Shown: in pieces, positions 8,176 to 16,833 of the stretch
Layout: each line of letters begins with the position of its first letter
Position numbering within the stretch: position 1 is the stretch's first letter
Origin: Deltaproteobacteria bacterium
GTDB lineage: Bacteria; Desulfobacterota; DSM-4660; Desulfatiglandales; B25-G16
NCBI GenBank assembly: GCA_019310725.1
Contig: JAFDDT010000042.1
Location: 1 to 34,573 of the forward strand
Length of the DNA stretch: 34,573 bases
Direction: 5' to 3'
Notes under the pieces: model-generated
What the model was told of the DNA's origin: nothing
Database searches by the model: none
Seen by the model: only the letters and a program-made list of their open reading frames with translations
Program-made: the position numbers and the translations under genes

Positions 8176-9522
8176 TTATTCAAGATACCTGTCACGCGGC
8201 CATTCCGTGATGAGCTTGTCTACTTCCTCTTTCTTGGAGCGGTAGCCCGTGAAATAGAAGATACTGCCAACTGCCAGCCATATAGCTGAGTAGAGCAGGG
8301 CCTTAGGACCTTGGTAGACCAGCAGGGCAACAGAGATAATGATACCTGCCACAGGCACTATGGCCTTCCATCCGTTCAGCTTGAAGGGAGCTTTATCGAA
8401 GAGCTCAGACTGTGTTTTTGGTGCCATAAGAACCGCTACGTGGGTTATGATCCAGTTATAAAGGAACATAGCCACAACGATTTCGGCTACCAATTGTATC
8501 GTTCCTGAAATAATGAGAAAAACTGTCATGGCGGCCGTAAGGATCAATGCATTACCCGGTACCCCGAAACTATTGATAGAGGCAAATGCCTTGGGAAGTA
8601 TCTTGTCGCGGGATGTTCCAAAAAGGATTCGTGTTCCAACGGTTTGTTCGGCATTATGGGAGGATAAAATGGCAGCCCATGCAACCAGGATAACAAAGGT
8701 CACCCCAAAAGCCCCCATATATTTGCCGGCAACCGTTGCATAAGGAGCATCAGATGCAGCGAAATCGGTCCAGGGAATAACACCGGTTGATACGAACGCG
8801 GAGCCAACGTATAGGATTGCTGGCACAACAATTCCCAGGCTAACTCCCCATGTGATTGTTCGAGCCGGGTTCTTGGCTTCTTCACCCAGATCGGCAGCCA
8901 GGGTCAGTCCAGCATAGGCGAAGATAAGGAGGGATGCACCTTTCCAAATTCCTGAAAATCCCTTGGGCGCAGCCATGCCTAGGTATTCAGCATTCAAATG
9001 CGGCAGGCCGAGAATAATATAGATCACCAGGCCGGCAACCATGAAAAGAAACAGGATGTTTTGAATTACCTTAACGGTTCTGATCCCCAGCCAGTTAATA
9101 ATAAAGAATACAACGGTAACGATAACCGCCCCTACAGCAATATTGAGCTTTGTCTCAAGCCCCGGAAGCGCATTCACATACATGATAAAGGCCTTTGCCG
9201 TAATCGCCACAGGACCTATGAGCGCCATCCACATTGCCCACCCAGACAAAAATCCTGCATAGTGCGACACAACCCGTGTGGGATAGACATAGCTCTCCCC
9301 GCCTTCCACAGGATACATTAGATTAAGCATAATGGTGCTCAAACCAACCAGTATGACCGGAACAGCTCCGATGGCATAAGATACATAGGTATAGGCACCT
9401 GCATATTTTGCGGCAATTCCGGTGATAACGAATACACCAGCGCCGATGACAATACCAGCAGTGATCGCGGTTACACTCAGAACACCAAGTTCCTGCCTCA
9501 AATGTTTTTCGCCGTTTGCCAT
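8176..9522 (-). CDS. APC family amino acid permease
   Basis: A 448-residue integral membrane protein with about twelve hydrophobic helices. The first helix carries the APC signature (TAITAGIVIGAGVFVITG), the unwound substrate-binding segment of this fold. FAYAGLTLAADLGEEAKNPAR around residues 201-221 matches the conserved helix-6 region. It probably imports or exchanges an amino acid or other organic cation by proton or sodium coupling; the substrate is not readable. GGAGGAAG is well placed before the ATG. Its gene begins 42 bases after the metallo-hydrolase gene on the same strand, so the two are likely cotranscribed. The uptake and hydrolysis of a common compound is possible but unproven. 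Confidence 0.9.
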   Translation of the reverse strand: MANGEKHLRQELGVLSVTAITAGIVIGAGVFVITGIAAKYAGAYTYVSYAIGAVPVILVGLSTIMLNLMYPVEGGESYVYPTRVVSHYAGFLSGWAMWMALIGPVAITAKAFIMYVNALPGLETKLNIAVGAVIVTVVFFIINWLGIRTVKVIQNILFLFMVAGLVIYIILGLPHLNAEYLGMAAPKGFSGIWKGASLLIFAYAGLTLAADLGEEAKNPARTITWGVSLGIVVPAILYVGSAFVSTGVIPWTDFAASDAPYATVAGKYMGAFGVTFVILVAWAAILSSHNAEQTVGTRILFGTSRDKILPKAFASINSFGVPGNALILTAAMTVFLIISGTIQLVAEIVVAMFLYNWIITHVAVLMAPKTQSELFDKAPFKLNGWKAIVPVAGIIISVALLVYQGPKALLYSAIWLAVGSIFYFTGYRSKKEEVDKLITEWPRDRYLE

Positions 9523-9564
9523 ATGACTCTTCCTCCTTTCTAAAGAAATACCTGGGGTTTTTGT

Positions 9565-10455
9565 TTATGGTACCTCAACAATCATTCCGGTGTGTAAAGG
9601 TGAAAAGCGATCGTTAAAGGTATTGTAAAGCTCTACTTGCGCCTCAAAACCTGTACAATGACCGGCATAGATCCAGTCTGGATCAAATTGTTTTAGCGCC
9701 TGGGCAGTCTTTTTGATCCTGATCTCAGCAGCTCCTATAGCCTCAATGAGGTGAAAACCGCCAATGATTCCATGGATCTTCTCTGTTTTGGTTAACTTGA
9801 CCGCCTGTTTGGTAATATTCACAATCCCAGCATGACTGCATCCAGTGACAATAACCACCCCCTTTCCTTTAACATTTGCAACAAGAGATATGTCATCAAG
9901 CATCAGATCTGGCTTAACCTGGTTGTTTTCTATTGTAGAGAGGCTTATGCCCGCTTCTTCAAAATCGGTTGCCCGTTCGACTTGGCCGGTTGTAATAAGC
10001 CCTGGCATTATTTCCAAGGGATCTTTGGTTAAATAGAGGGTACCACCTGAACCTTCAATATTTGCCTTTTTATCCTCACCCATAACTCCAACATGTCTCA
10101 AATAGGGATCGGTAATAAAATTCAGACGAAAAATATCGGGATGGGCTATAACAGGAAGGTCATTTTTTCCGATTTCCCTGAGTACTTTGGCCAGACCCTG
10201 AGTATGGTCATAGTGGCAATGCGTCAGAACAACCATATCGATGCACGATAAAGAAATATCCATCATGTTCGCATTTTCGAGGAGAGCGGAAGGATTTTGT
10301 GCGACATCAACAAGGACATTTCTTATGGTACCATCTCTTTCCGCGGTAACGAGAAAGGAGATACCATGCTGCCCCAGGTAAGGGGATTCGTAAAGCACAC
10401 TATCTTCTGCAAGTGTGGTGATTTTTATTCCGTTCAATTCCCCGGTCTTGGGCAC
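9565..10455 (-). CDS. Metallo-beta-lactamase-fold hydrolase
   Basis: A 296-residue MBL-fold protein. The metal-binding set is clear: THCHYDHTQG near residue 78 (HxHxDH), TGCSHAG near 203, GGFH near 232 and a C-terminal YAGHCTG. The GCSHAG and GGFHL motifs place it with the dihydropterin/ribofuranosylaminobenzene phosphate synthase-like group (COG1237), which are mostly uncharacterised. It starts with GTG at 10455, preceded by GAGGTGA. There is no signal peptide, so it should act in the cytoplasm. It is the first gene of a two-gene unit with the APC permease. Confidence 0.88.
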   Translation of the reverse strand: MPKTGELNGIKITTLAEDSVLYESPYLGQHGISFLVTAERDGTIRNVLVDVAQNPSALLENANMMDISLSCIDMVVLTHCHYDHTQGLAKVLREIGKNDLPVIAHPDIFRLNFITDPYLRHVGVMGEDKKANIEGSGGTLYLTKDPLEIMPGLITTGQVERATDFEEAGISLSTIENNQVKPDLMLDDISLVANVKGKGVVIVTGCSHAGIVNITKQAVKLTKTEKIHGIIGGFHLIEAIGAAEIRIKKTAQALKQFDPDWIYAGHCTGFEAQVELYNTFNDRFSPLHTGMIVEVP

Positions 10456-10671
10456 ACGTCACCTCAAAAAGACTGTTGGCGATTGGCAATGGCTTCTGTC
10501 GTGTGGAAATGTAATGTTAGGAGGAACGTTGGAAAGAGGTATCTGATTGCCTGTGCCGAAATGGATTCCATAAATGATACCAGGAAAAAATCAAATATTG
10601 CGAGCTTAGAGACAACGTCACATAATGTCAAGAAAAAATACACCTTTTGCGAATTTTTGTGCGCTGTTACC

Positions 10672-10947
10672 TTATCCCATATCTCTCCTAGCCAATAATC
10701 GGGAGTGATGCTGGTAAGGGGAGGGGTTTCCAAAATCAGAAACCCATTTCAGGTCTGCCCCAGCGCAGAAGGCTCTGCCCTCTCCCGTAATGATTACTCC
10801 GCGCACGCGTTTGTCCATAGCAAGACCGATAAGTTTCTCTGCCAGATTCTGAATCATAGTCAGGCCGAATGCATTAAAGACCTTGGGTCGGTTCAGTGTG
10901 ACTCTTGCAATTCCTTCGATAACATCTAATTTCACCAGATTCTGCAT
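10672..10947 (-). pseudogene. Truncated enoyl-CoA hydratase/isomerase, N-terminal third only
   Basis: The first 75 or so residues are a clear crotonase start: IARVTLNRPKVFNAFGLTM, then RGVIITGEGRAFCAGADLKWV, which includes the CoA-binding and oxyanion-hole region (AFCAGADL). After GADLKWVSDF the similarity ends, and the frame stops about 15 residues later. Normal family length is about 260 residues, so roughly two thirds, including the catalytic Glu region, is missing. The 5' end is intact with AAGGAGA before the ATG. I find no continuation in other frames downstream, which points to deletion rather than a frameshift. Confidence 0.8.
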
Positions 10948-11652
10948 CTTTAATCTCCTTTGAATTATAAGGTGTCAACCTATTGAGCCAGCTACCCTGC
11001 GGAACGAAATATCAAGTGAATGGTATCCACATTTGCATCTCGGTGATTTGCTTTCAATGACTATTATAGATGATTTTATATTGATCTCACGTCAAATCTA
11101 ATGAATACTGAATAGCTGTGTCTGTAGACAGCCAAAACAAATTGTTTTTGTAACTTTCATGTGTGAGGAGGTATGTAAAAGTTTACCAAAAAAGTAGAAT
11201 TTGATTTCTCAAAAACCTGGTATTTTATTACATATAGCAACGTGAGTTTTCTGGAAGGTTACGTAACTGGTTGAGATCTAATGCAATTTTCAATGGTCTG
11301 ATATTGCATGATTCTTGCATGATATTAAGCACAGCATTTTATTGTTTGCATTGGACCTAACGGAGAAGGGTCTAGGATGGTCATGATGTCTTTTCTTCCG
11401 TTCCAACGCTCAATTAGGACCGGTTAATGGCAGGATCATGTTGTGCTCCTTTTTGAGTCGCCTTTTTTTGAAATCCAAAAATTATTCAAGACCAAATTAC
11501 ATATTCTATTATTGAAATTACTTTTTTTTATTGGAGTTGACTGCTTTGGCTCTAATATGATACCTGCCTTAAGGAGTCAAGCTGACCCAAAGTTTCCGGA
11601 GCACTTTGTGTGACCTGACAGACAAAAATTGCTAATTCTGGGAGTATTACAC
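10948..11652. other. AT-rich region with no gene, upstream of the SRA-HNH nuclease
   Basis: About 700 bases, visibly richer in A and T than its neighbours, with no convincing frame on either strand. It lies between a truncated gene and a restriction-type nuclease, which suggests an acquired or eroded segment. I see no clear promoter, repeat pair or tRNA in it. Confidence 0.5.
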
Positions 11653-12549
11653 ATGTTTGTTGTAGGCGAAATATACAGGCGTCGTGATCTCCACGAACTG
11701 TTCGGTGGCCAACGGCAGGGCGGAATAAGCACGCCTTCCGGTCAAAATTTTATCATGCTTTTTACCGGAAACCAGGGAAAGCAATATGGCTATAATCATG
11801 GGTGGTCTGAAGAGGGATTTTATCTTTACACTGGTGTCGGTCAACAGGGGGATATGGCATTTAAGCGGGGAAACTCAGCAATCCTCAAGCACGCAGCGAA
11901 TGGTAAAGATATTTACCTTTTTGAGAATGACAGCAATGGCAATGTTCGCTACGTAGGTGAAATGGTCTGCACAGGGTTTCGTGAAGTGCGAGGGCCGGAC
12001 ATCGATGGAAATGACCGCCGGGTAATAGTGTTTGAGCTGACATCCGCTGATGCCTTTGATGGTGCAGTTGAAGTGGATGATGAAGATGAACGGATGTGGA
12101 AGGAGCCTCTCGGCAAGCTTCGAAAACAGGCGACCGCCTCGTATATGTCAAAAAAAATTCCTTCAGAAAGAAGAACCCTTGCGATATCGAGAAGTAAGGC
12201 CATAAGGGTCTATGCGTTGAAACGAGCCAATGGTGTGTGCGAGGCGTGCGGAAAGAATGGCCCTTTCAGGACCAGTTCAGGTCGACCCTACCTTGAAACC
12301 CACCATTTACGTCGTTTGTGTGATGGTGGCCCGGATGATCCATTGTGGGTTATCGGCCTGTGCCCGAGCTGTCATAGGCGAGCCCATCATAGTGCAGATA
12401 AATCTGAGTTCAATCATCGGCTTGAACACATCGTTGAAAGGAAAGAGAGGCGAAGGGTCAAAGATCAAAGGAGCGGAATTGATCGGAGGAGCGGAAAAGA
12501 TCGGAGGAGCGGAAAAGATCCAAGGAGTGGGAGAAATAGGAGAGAATAA
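11653..12549 (+). CDS. McrA-like modification-dependent endonuclease (SRA-like domain plus HNH)
   Basis: A 298-residue two-domain protein. Residues 1-135 resemble the SRA-like domain of ScoMcrA-type enzymes: EIYRRRDLHELFGGQRQGGI, STPSGQNFIMLFTG, GWSEEGFYLYTGVGQQGDM and FKRGNSAILKHAANGKDIYLF. In relatives this domain recognises modified DNA. Residues 195-246 are an HNH nuclease: CEACG, then LETHHLRRL, GLCPSC and HRRAHH, with two CxxC pairs for structural zinc. The likely role is type IV restriction of methylated or otherwise modified foreign DNA. The tail (about 268-298) is a basic RSGKDR repeat. The ATG at 11653 is chosen over one eight codons upstream because GGGAG lies a suitable distance before it and the family begins MFVVGEIYRRRDLH. 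No methylase or other restriction subunit is nearby. Confidence 0.85.
   Translation: MFVVGEIYRRRDLHELFGGQRQGGISTPSGQNFIMLFTGNQGKQYGYNHGWSEEGFYLYTGVGQQGDMAFKRGNSAILKHAANGKDIYLFENDSNGNVRYVGEMVCTGFREVRGPDIDGNDRRVIVFELTSADAFDGAVEVDDEDERMWKEPLGKLRKQATASYMSKKIPSERRTLAISRSKAIRVYALKRANGVCEACGKNGPFRTSSGRPYLETHHLRRLCDGGPDDPLWVIGLCPSCHRRAHHSADKSEFNHRLEHIVERKERRRVKDQRSGIDRRSGKDRRSGKDPRSGRNRRE
12463..12534 (+). repeat. Four 18-bp tandem repeats in the nuclease tail
   Basis: Four consecutive 18-base units each begin with GATC (12463, 12481, 12499, 12517). The two central copies are identical; the outer ones are diverged. Because 18 is a multiple of three, unit gain or loss changes the length of the basic RSGKDR tail without shifting the frame. 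Confidence 0.85.
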
Positions 12550-12620
12550 GAGGGGCGGCAGATCATAGAGGCAGAGCCACTAAGGGTTTTACCTTGTTAA
12601 CCTCTCTTGGCTCCTATCAA

Positions 12621-12645
12621 TGCCGGAGATGAAATCACTCCGGCA
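12621..12645. terminator. Perfect 8-bp hairpin between convergent genes
   Basis: TGCCGGAG (12621-12628) and CTCCGGCA (12638-12645) pair exactly around a nine-base loop. The hairpin ends one base before the stop codon of the ATP-pyrophosphatase gene and also lies downstream of the nuclease gene. There is no T-run, so termination activity is uncertain. Confidence 0.45.
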
Positions 12646-12646
12646 A

Positions 12647-13612
12647 TCAGACAGCTTCGATCGTGGATGGTGGTTTTCTGGTTATGTTATAGGTGACACT
12701 CACGACGCCGGGCGCCTCAGTGGTAATTCTATTCGCCAACCGATCCAGGACCTCATATGGAAGTCTTGTTGGTGAACCTATTTTCGCATCCGTACTCTCC
12801 CAGGATCTAATCTCTATCTGAAAACCATAATCTCTCCTTCCGTCACGTAATCCAGTAACCCTATCCTCGTGGAGAATAGCCAGATACTGAAATGCTCCAC
12901 TGTGCGCGAGTTCTTCTTCAACAACCGTCGTGGCGCTTCTCACCAATCTTACTCTTTCGGGTGTAACCTCACCGATTACCCTGGCGGCTAGTGCTGGTCC
13001 TGGAAAAGGAGGCCGACTGTAGGTCTTTTCTGGCAACCCCAGGGCCTTACCAAGCTTTCTGATTGAAGATTTCCGAAGTTGAATCAAGGGCTCTATTACT
13101 CGGTAACCATAAGCTTCTTCTGGGTCTATTCCGAGCTGCTCAAGGATATTGTGCTGCCGTTTGATCCCGGCAACAGTTTCCTCGATATCCGTGTAGTTAG
13201 TGCCTTGTAGCAGATGCCTTGCACCTGTTTCTCTCACTAACTGGGCAAAGACATCTCTATAGAATGACCGGGTAATTGCCTGCCGTTTGTCTTCCGGGTC
13301 AGTTTGACCTTTTAAGGCATTGAAAAAGGTTTTCTGGGCATTGATCAGTTTGACAGGTACCCCAAGATCTTTGAACACAGAAACAATGTCTTCAGGCTCT
13401 TTTTCCCTCATCAGACCGCTGTCAATAAAATAGGTTTTGACGCTGTCACCCAATGCCCGATGAGCGAGCATGGTGACAACTGCCGAGTCAACACCTCCAG
13501 AAAGGGCATTGATAGCAATACCGTCATCAACTGCGGAGGAGATCTCCCGTACCTTTTCCGCTATGAATTTCTCAGTGTCTAATTCCTCAAGTGTAATTTC
13601 CTTGACATCCAT
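12647..13612 (-). CDS. Stand-alone GMP synthase-type ATP pyrophosphatase (GuaA C-terminal subunit)
   Basis: A 321-residue protein matching the ATP-PPase and dimerisation domains of GMP synthase, which adenylates XMP for amination to GMP. The PP-loop SGGVDS is at residues 38-43. Further motifs are YFIDSGLMR, GTNYTDIEE, PPFPGPALAARVIG, and a C-terminal YNITRKPPSTIEAV. Usual bacterial GuaA carries an N-terminal glutaminase domain; it is absent here and no separate glutaminase gene is in the window. The normal ending TIEWE is TIEAV. It may be a two-subunit GMP synthase of archaeal type with its partner elsewhere, or a paralogue with another amidation or sulfur-transfer role. The start at 13612 is chosen for AAGGAGG directly upstream; 43 additional in-frame codons look non-coding. 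Confidence 0.85.
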   Translation of the reverse strand: MDVKEITLEELDTEKFIAEKVREISSAVDDGIAINALSGGVDSAVVTMLAHRALGDSVKTYFIDSGLMREKEPEDIVSVFKDLGVPVKLINAQKTFFNALKGQTDPEDKRQAITRSFYRDVFAQLVRETGARHLLQGTNYTDIEETVAGIKRQHNILEQLGIDPEEAYGYRVIEPLIQLRKSSIRKLGKALGLPEKTYSRPPFPGPALAARVIGEVTPERVRLVRSATTVVEEELAHSGAFQYLAILHEDRVTGLRDGRRDYGFQIEIRSWESTDAKIGSPTRLPYEVLDRLANRITTEAPGVVSVTYNITRKPPSTIEAV

Positions 13613-13756
13613 AATACCTCCTTTCACGATACCGTAGGTTATGACACAGTGAATAGAGACGCTCGGCACATCTCTGTGGAGATTATCGTCCTTCCGTTGG
13701 TAGCGAGGGCAGATGAGCTTGTGATAGATTGAGGAACTCAATCACACCTGAACTCT

Positions 13757-13975
13757 TTACGAATCACCACAAGTACTGCAGGTTGAGGCGCTACACGTGC
13801 TGCAAGAAGAGCCATGTGAACTTGAGAACTCACCATCGCTCTTGTGGGAAAAGGCAGAAAGGAGTTTCATAATTCTATTGCCTTTGCAGGTAGGGCAAGA
13901 TACCTCTTCGTTACCGAATACCAGGATTTCAAAATCCTTGTCACACTCTTTGCAATGATATTCAAATATAGGCAT
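13757..13975 (-). CDS. FmdB family zinc ribbon protein
   Basis: A 72-residue protein with the FmdB-type zinc ribbon: PIFEYHCKECDKDFEIL and EVSCPTCKG give two CxxC pairs in the first 37 residues. The tail is low-complexity, rich in Ser and Cys (SSCSTCSASTCSTCGDS), as in many members, and may bind additional metal. The family is named after a putative regulator of formamidase genes, but its biochemical role is not settled. GAGG precedes the ATG. It lies 144 bases upstream of the ATP-pyrophosphatase gene on the same strand and may be cotranscribed with it. Confidence 0.88.
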   Translation of the reverse strand: MPIFEYHCKECDKDFEILVFGNEEVSCPTCKGNRIMKLLSAFSHKSDGEFSSSHGSSCSTCSASTCSTCGDS

Positions 13976-14174
13976 TTCAGATCCTCACTTACGACATTCC
14001 CATACACCAAATATAGGACCTGGTGCAACACTTATCGAGATTTTTTGGGTATTTTTTTTTGAGATATCGCCCGCCCGCTTCGCCTGAGCGGCTCGCGATG
14101 GGGGGCAGGCCTTTCAGAAACAGACATTACCTTCTTAAACCTCAATGCCTAAACTTTTGAACGTTACCAATTTC

Positions 14175-15557
14175 CTAGCTCACATCGAAGATCTTACCAG
14201 GGTTCAGGATCCCATTTGGATCAAAAGCGCTCTTTATTCTGCTCATAAGTTTCAAACCTGTCTGTGGTATCTCCATACCAATGTACGGTTTCTTGCTTAT
14301 CCCCACTCCATGCTCACCTGAGATTGTGCCTTTAAGATCAATGACAAGCCTCAGTATCTCTTTCAAGGCCTTATCTGCTTTTACTGCTTCATCCTTTTCG
14401 TCTTTATTGAACATGATATTTACATGGATGTTCCCGTCCCCGGCATGTCCAAATGAAGGGATAGGCAAATCATGCTTCCTCCCGATATCGGAAAGGCGTG
14501 TAACAAAATCGGCAAGGCAGCTCCTCGGAACAACCACATCCTGGTTAATCTTGTTGGGTCTTAATTGTGGAAGGGATGGTGATAAATTTCTCCGTGCCTT
14601 CCAGAGATCCTCTGCCTCCCCTTTATCCCTGGCAAGGCGAAATTGGACTGCTCCCATTTTCTGGCAGAGTGCCTCTATTTTCCTTACATCTCTATCTATA
14701 AGGACTTGATCCCCATCCAGTTCTATCAAGAGGAGAGTCACATCACCTTTTGGAAGGTCAATGTTAAGCTGGTGTCTAACACAGTCCACTGATAGGCTAT
14801 CCATGAACTCGATGGTCGTTGGGACAATCTTTTCCTTGATGATCGTGGATACGCACCGTGCGGCAGACAATATGTCAGGAAAAACAACCAGCATCGTTTT
14901 TTTCATCGCAGGTTTTGGGATAAGCCTGAGGGTGATCTCTGTGATGATTGCCAGGGTGCCCTCTGAGCCCACCATAAGTCTGGTAAGATCATAGCCAACA
15001 ACGCCTTTGGCGGTCTGCACCCCCGTGGTGAGAATTTCACCAGTTGGCAGCACCACCTTTAGTGCAAGCACATAGTCCCTTGTTACCCCATATTTTACCG
15101 CCCTCAAACCGCCGGCACACTCTGCTACATTACCCCCTATGGTTGAAACATCCAGGCTCGCTGGATCAGGCGGGTAAAACAGGCCCCGTTTTTCCACCTC
15201 TTCCTGCAGATGGCCGGTTATTACGCCTGGTTCCACCTTTGCTATCAGATTATCTTCATCGATTACAAGAATCCGGTTGAATCTGTCCATTGCAACTACC
15301 AGCCCGCCTCGTACAGCAAGGGCGCCGCCACTCATACCACTCCCAGCTCCCCGCGGTACAACCGGAAATCTCTTCCTGTTGGCGAGCTGCAAGATTCGGG
15401 ATATCTCCCCTGCATCTTTGGGAAAAGCCACCACATCAGGCATAAATTGGTGTTGAGTTCCATCGTGGGAGTATGGGAGCAGATCTTCTGTCTTGATGAG
15501 GATATTCTTTCCGCCAACGATATGAGTAAGCTTTGAGAAAACTGATTTGGAGATCAT
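14175..15557 (-). CDS. FAD-linked oxidase, glycolate/D-lactate dehydrogenase GlcD-like
   Basis: A 460-residue flavoprotein of the vanillyl-alcohol-oxidase fold. The N-terminal FAD-binding domain shows PDVVAFPKDAGEISRIL, PRGAGSGMSGGAL, then YPPDPASLDVSTIGGNVAECAGG and GYDLTRLMVGSEGTLAIIT. The C-terminal FAD-oxidase domain has SFGHAGDGNIHVNIMF (metal- and substrate-binding His) and GTISGEHGVGISKKPYIG. This family oxidises 2-hydroxyacids such as glycolate or D-lactate and passes electrons to a quinone or an iron-sulfur partner. No GlcE, GlcF or electron-transfer flavoprotein gene is adjacent. The ATG overlaps the recR stop codon by four bases (ATGA), so the two genes are translationally coupled despite unrelated functions. 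Confidence 0.9.
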   Translation of the reverse strand: MISKSVFSKLTHIVGGKNILIKTEDLLPYSHDGTQHQFMPDVVAFPKDAGEISRILQLANRKRFPVVPRGAGSGMSGGALAVRGGLVVAMDRFNRILVIDEDNLIAKVEPGVITGHLQEEVEKRGLFYPPDPASLDVSTIGGNVAECAGGLRAVKYGVTRDYVLALKVVLPTGEILTTGVQTAKGVVGYDLTRLMVGSEGTLAIITEITLRLIPKPAMKKTMLVVFPDILSAARCVSTIIKEKIVPTTIEFMDSLSVDCVRHQLNIDLPKGDVTLLLIELDGDQVLIDRDVRKIEALCQKMGAVQFRLARDKGEAEDLWKARRNLSPSLPQLRPNKINQDVVVPRSCLADFVTRLSDIGRKHDLPIPSFGHAGDGNIHVNIMFNKDEKDEAVKADKALKEILRLVIDLKGTISGEHGVGISKKPYIGMEIPQTGLKLMSRIKSAFDPNGILNPGKIFDVS

Positions 15558-16159
15558 GAATCGCAGGGGGATCGGTTGTCTAGGGATCTTTTCAAGGTCA
15601 TGCTATCTATATATTTGAGGTCACCGCCCAGGGGAATACCCAAGGCAATTCTTGTAATGCTTAAACCCCTTCCTTTCAAGAAATCAGTAAGATAGGAGGC
15701 TGTAGCCTCTCCTTCTACAGTTGGATTGAGGGCAAGTATAATTTCTCTGATCTCTTCCTTTTTCAACCGTGAAATAAGCTCAGAGATGCGCAGATCTTCA
15801 ACACCAATGCCGTCCAAAGGGGAAAGAACTCCCTGAAGGATATGGTATCTGCCCCTAAAGGCCCCTGATTTCTCAATGGCCAATTGATCTCCAGGCCCCT
15901 CGATAACGCACAGAATGCCGTTTGCCCTTCTTTGATCGGTGCAAATGGGGCATGGGTCAGTATCCGTAAGGTTGAAGCAGACAGAGCAGAGCTTAATCTT
16001 TTCTTTTACGTCCAGGAGGCTCTGTGCCAGTCCCTCTGCGAGTTCCTTTGGACTTCTCAAAACGTACAGGGCTAATCTCTCTGCTGATTTCTTTCCAACG
16101 CCGGGAAATTTACTGAATTGTTCGATTAACCTTCCGAGTGATGGAGGATAAACGCCCAT
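15554..16159 (-). CDS. recR: Recombination mediator RecR
   Basis: A 201-residue RecR, the partner of RecF and RecO in loading RecA at single-stranded gaps. The domains are in normal order: helix-hairpin-helix FPGVGKKSAERLALYVL near residue 18, a four-cysteine zinc finger CSVCFNLTDTDPCPIC near 57-72, and a Toprim domain with LCVIEGPGDQLAIEKSGAFRG, followed by LNPTVEGEATASYL and TRIALGIPLGGDLKYID. The C-terminal tail after YIDSMTL is ordinary. It is usually encoded directly after ybaB, as here, but a repeat element of about 160 bases lies between the two. No dnaX is present upstream. It overlaps the GlcD-like gene by four bases. Confidence 0.96.
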   Translation of the reverse strand: MGVYPPSLGRLIEQFSKFPGVGKKSAERLALYVLRSPKELAEGLAQSLLDVKEKIKLCSVCFNLTDTDPCPICTDQRRANGILCVIEGPGDQLAIEKSGAFRGRYHILQGVLSPLDGIGVEDLRISELISRLKKEEIREIILALNPTVEGEATASYLTDFLKGRGLSITRIALGIPLGGDLKYIDSMTLKRSLDNRSPCDS

Positions 16160-16165
16160 AATTCA

Positions 16166-16326
16166 ATGTATCGGAATTTCTATAACTTGTTGAAATAACA
16201 GTATTTTTATATGGAACATGTTCCATGTAGGCCAGATGGGGTAATGGAATGGTGGAATATTGGAATATTGATTCTTAGTGTTCCAACATTCCATTATTCC
16301 AATTGTGAGCGAACCGAACTAAGTTC
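16166..16326. repeat. Intergenic repeat element, copy A (recR-ybaB)
   Basis: Its first block, 16166-16278, matches 16834-16946 with only two differences in 113 bases by eye. Its second block, 16279-16326, matches 17014-17061 with one difference in 48 bases. Both copies are in the same orientation. The element contains the perfect palindrome TGGAACATGTTCCA (16212-16225) and arms rich in TGGAATA and TATTCCA that can form an imperfect hairpin. It is non-coding. Confidence 0.85.
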
Positions 16327-16330
16327 AGCT

Positions 16331-16651
16331 CTAGATTATGCCTGGTATCTTGACTCCACCAGTCAACTGGGTCATCTCCTCACTGACCATTTGTTTTGCT
16401 TGATACAGTGCATCGTTGACTGCGGCCAAAACAAGATCTTCTAACATTTCAACATCATCCGAATCCACTACCTCGGGATCGATCTTTATCGAAACGATTT
16501 CCTGTTTTCCATTTGCCACAACGGTTACCATTCCACCTCCGGCTGATGCCTCAACCGTCTTTTCACCTAACTCTTCTTGTAATTTTGCCATCTTCTCCTG
16601 AAGCTCTTGCGCCTTCTTTAGCAAATTACCCATATTGGGCAGCCCTTTCAT
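16331..16651 (-). CDS. ybaB: YbaB/EbfC family nucleoid-associated protein
   Basis: A 106-residue DNA-binding protein of the YbaB/EbfC family, a tweezer-shaped dimer that coats DNA. Typical features are NMGNLLKKAQELQEKMAKLQ near the start, VEASAGGGMVTVVANGKQEI in the middle, and VDSDDVEMLEDLVLAAVNDAL toward the end. The ATG at 16651 is chosen because GGAGG (16659-16663) sits at the right distance; the open frame extends five codons upstream, but that would include the ribosome-binding site. It normally lies between dnaX and recR. Here dnaX is absent and copies of the same repeat element lie on both sides. Confidence 0.93.
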   Translation of the reverse strand: MKGLPNMGNLLKKAQELQEKMAKLQEELGEKTVEASAGGGMVTVVANGKQEIVSIKIDPEVVDSDDVEMLEDLVLAAVNDALYQAKQMVSEEMTQLTGGVKIPGII

Positions 16652-16833
16652 CAACGTGACCTCCATATAAACCGTTAAACGGGTTGAAAGTTTTATCTGT
16701 GGCGAAAATGCATCGCCTGTTACTCGCCATTATAACCTATACACCTATCTGAAACGATGGAATAAGGGAGTTTTGGAGCAATGCAGACAATTGAAAACAC
16801 AGAGATCCTATATGGCCCACTAATTGACCCAGC

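Noticed and set aside
10464-10733. 89-codon minus-strand frame downstream of the truncated enoyl-CoA hydratase as its continuation
   Set aside because: The translation shares no crotonase motifs and is out of frame with the fragment.
13613-13741. 43-codon N-terminal extension of the GMP-synthase-type protein
   Set aside because: AAGGAGG lies directly before the internal ATG at 13612, and the additional residues do not resemble a glutaminase or any domain.
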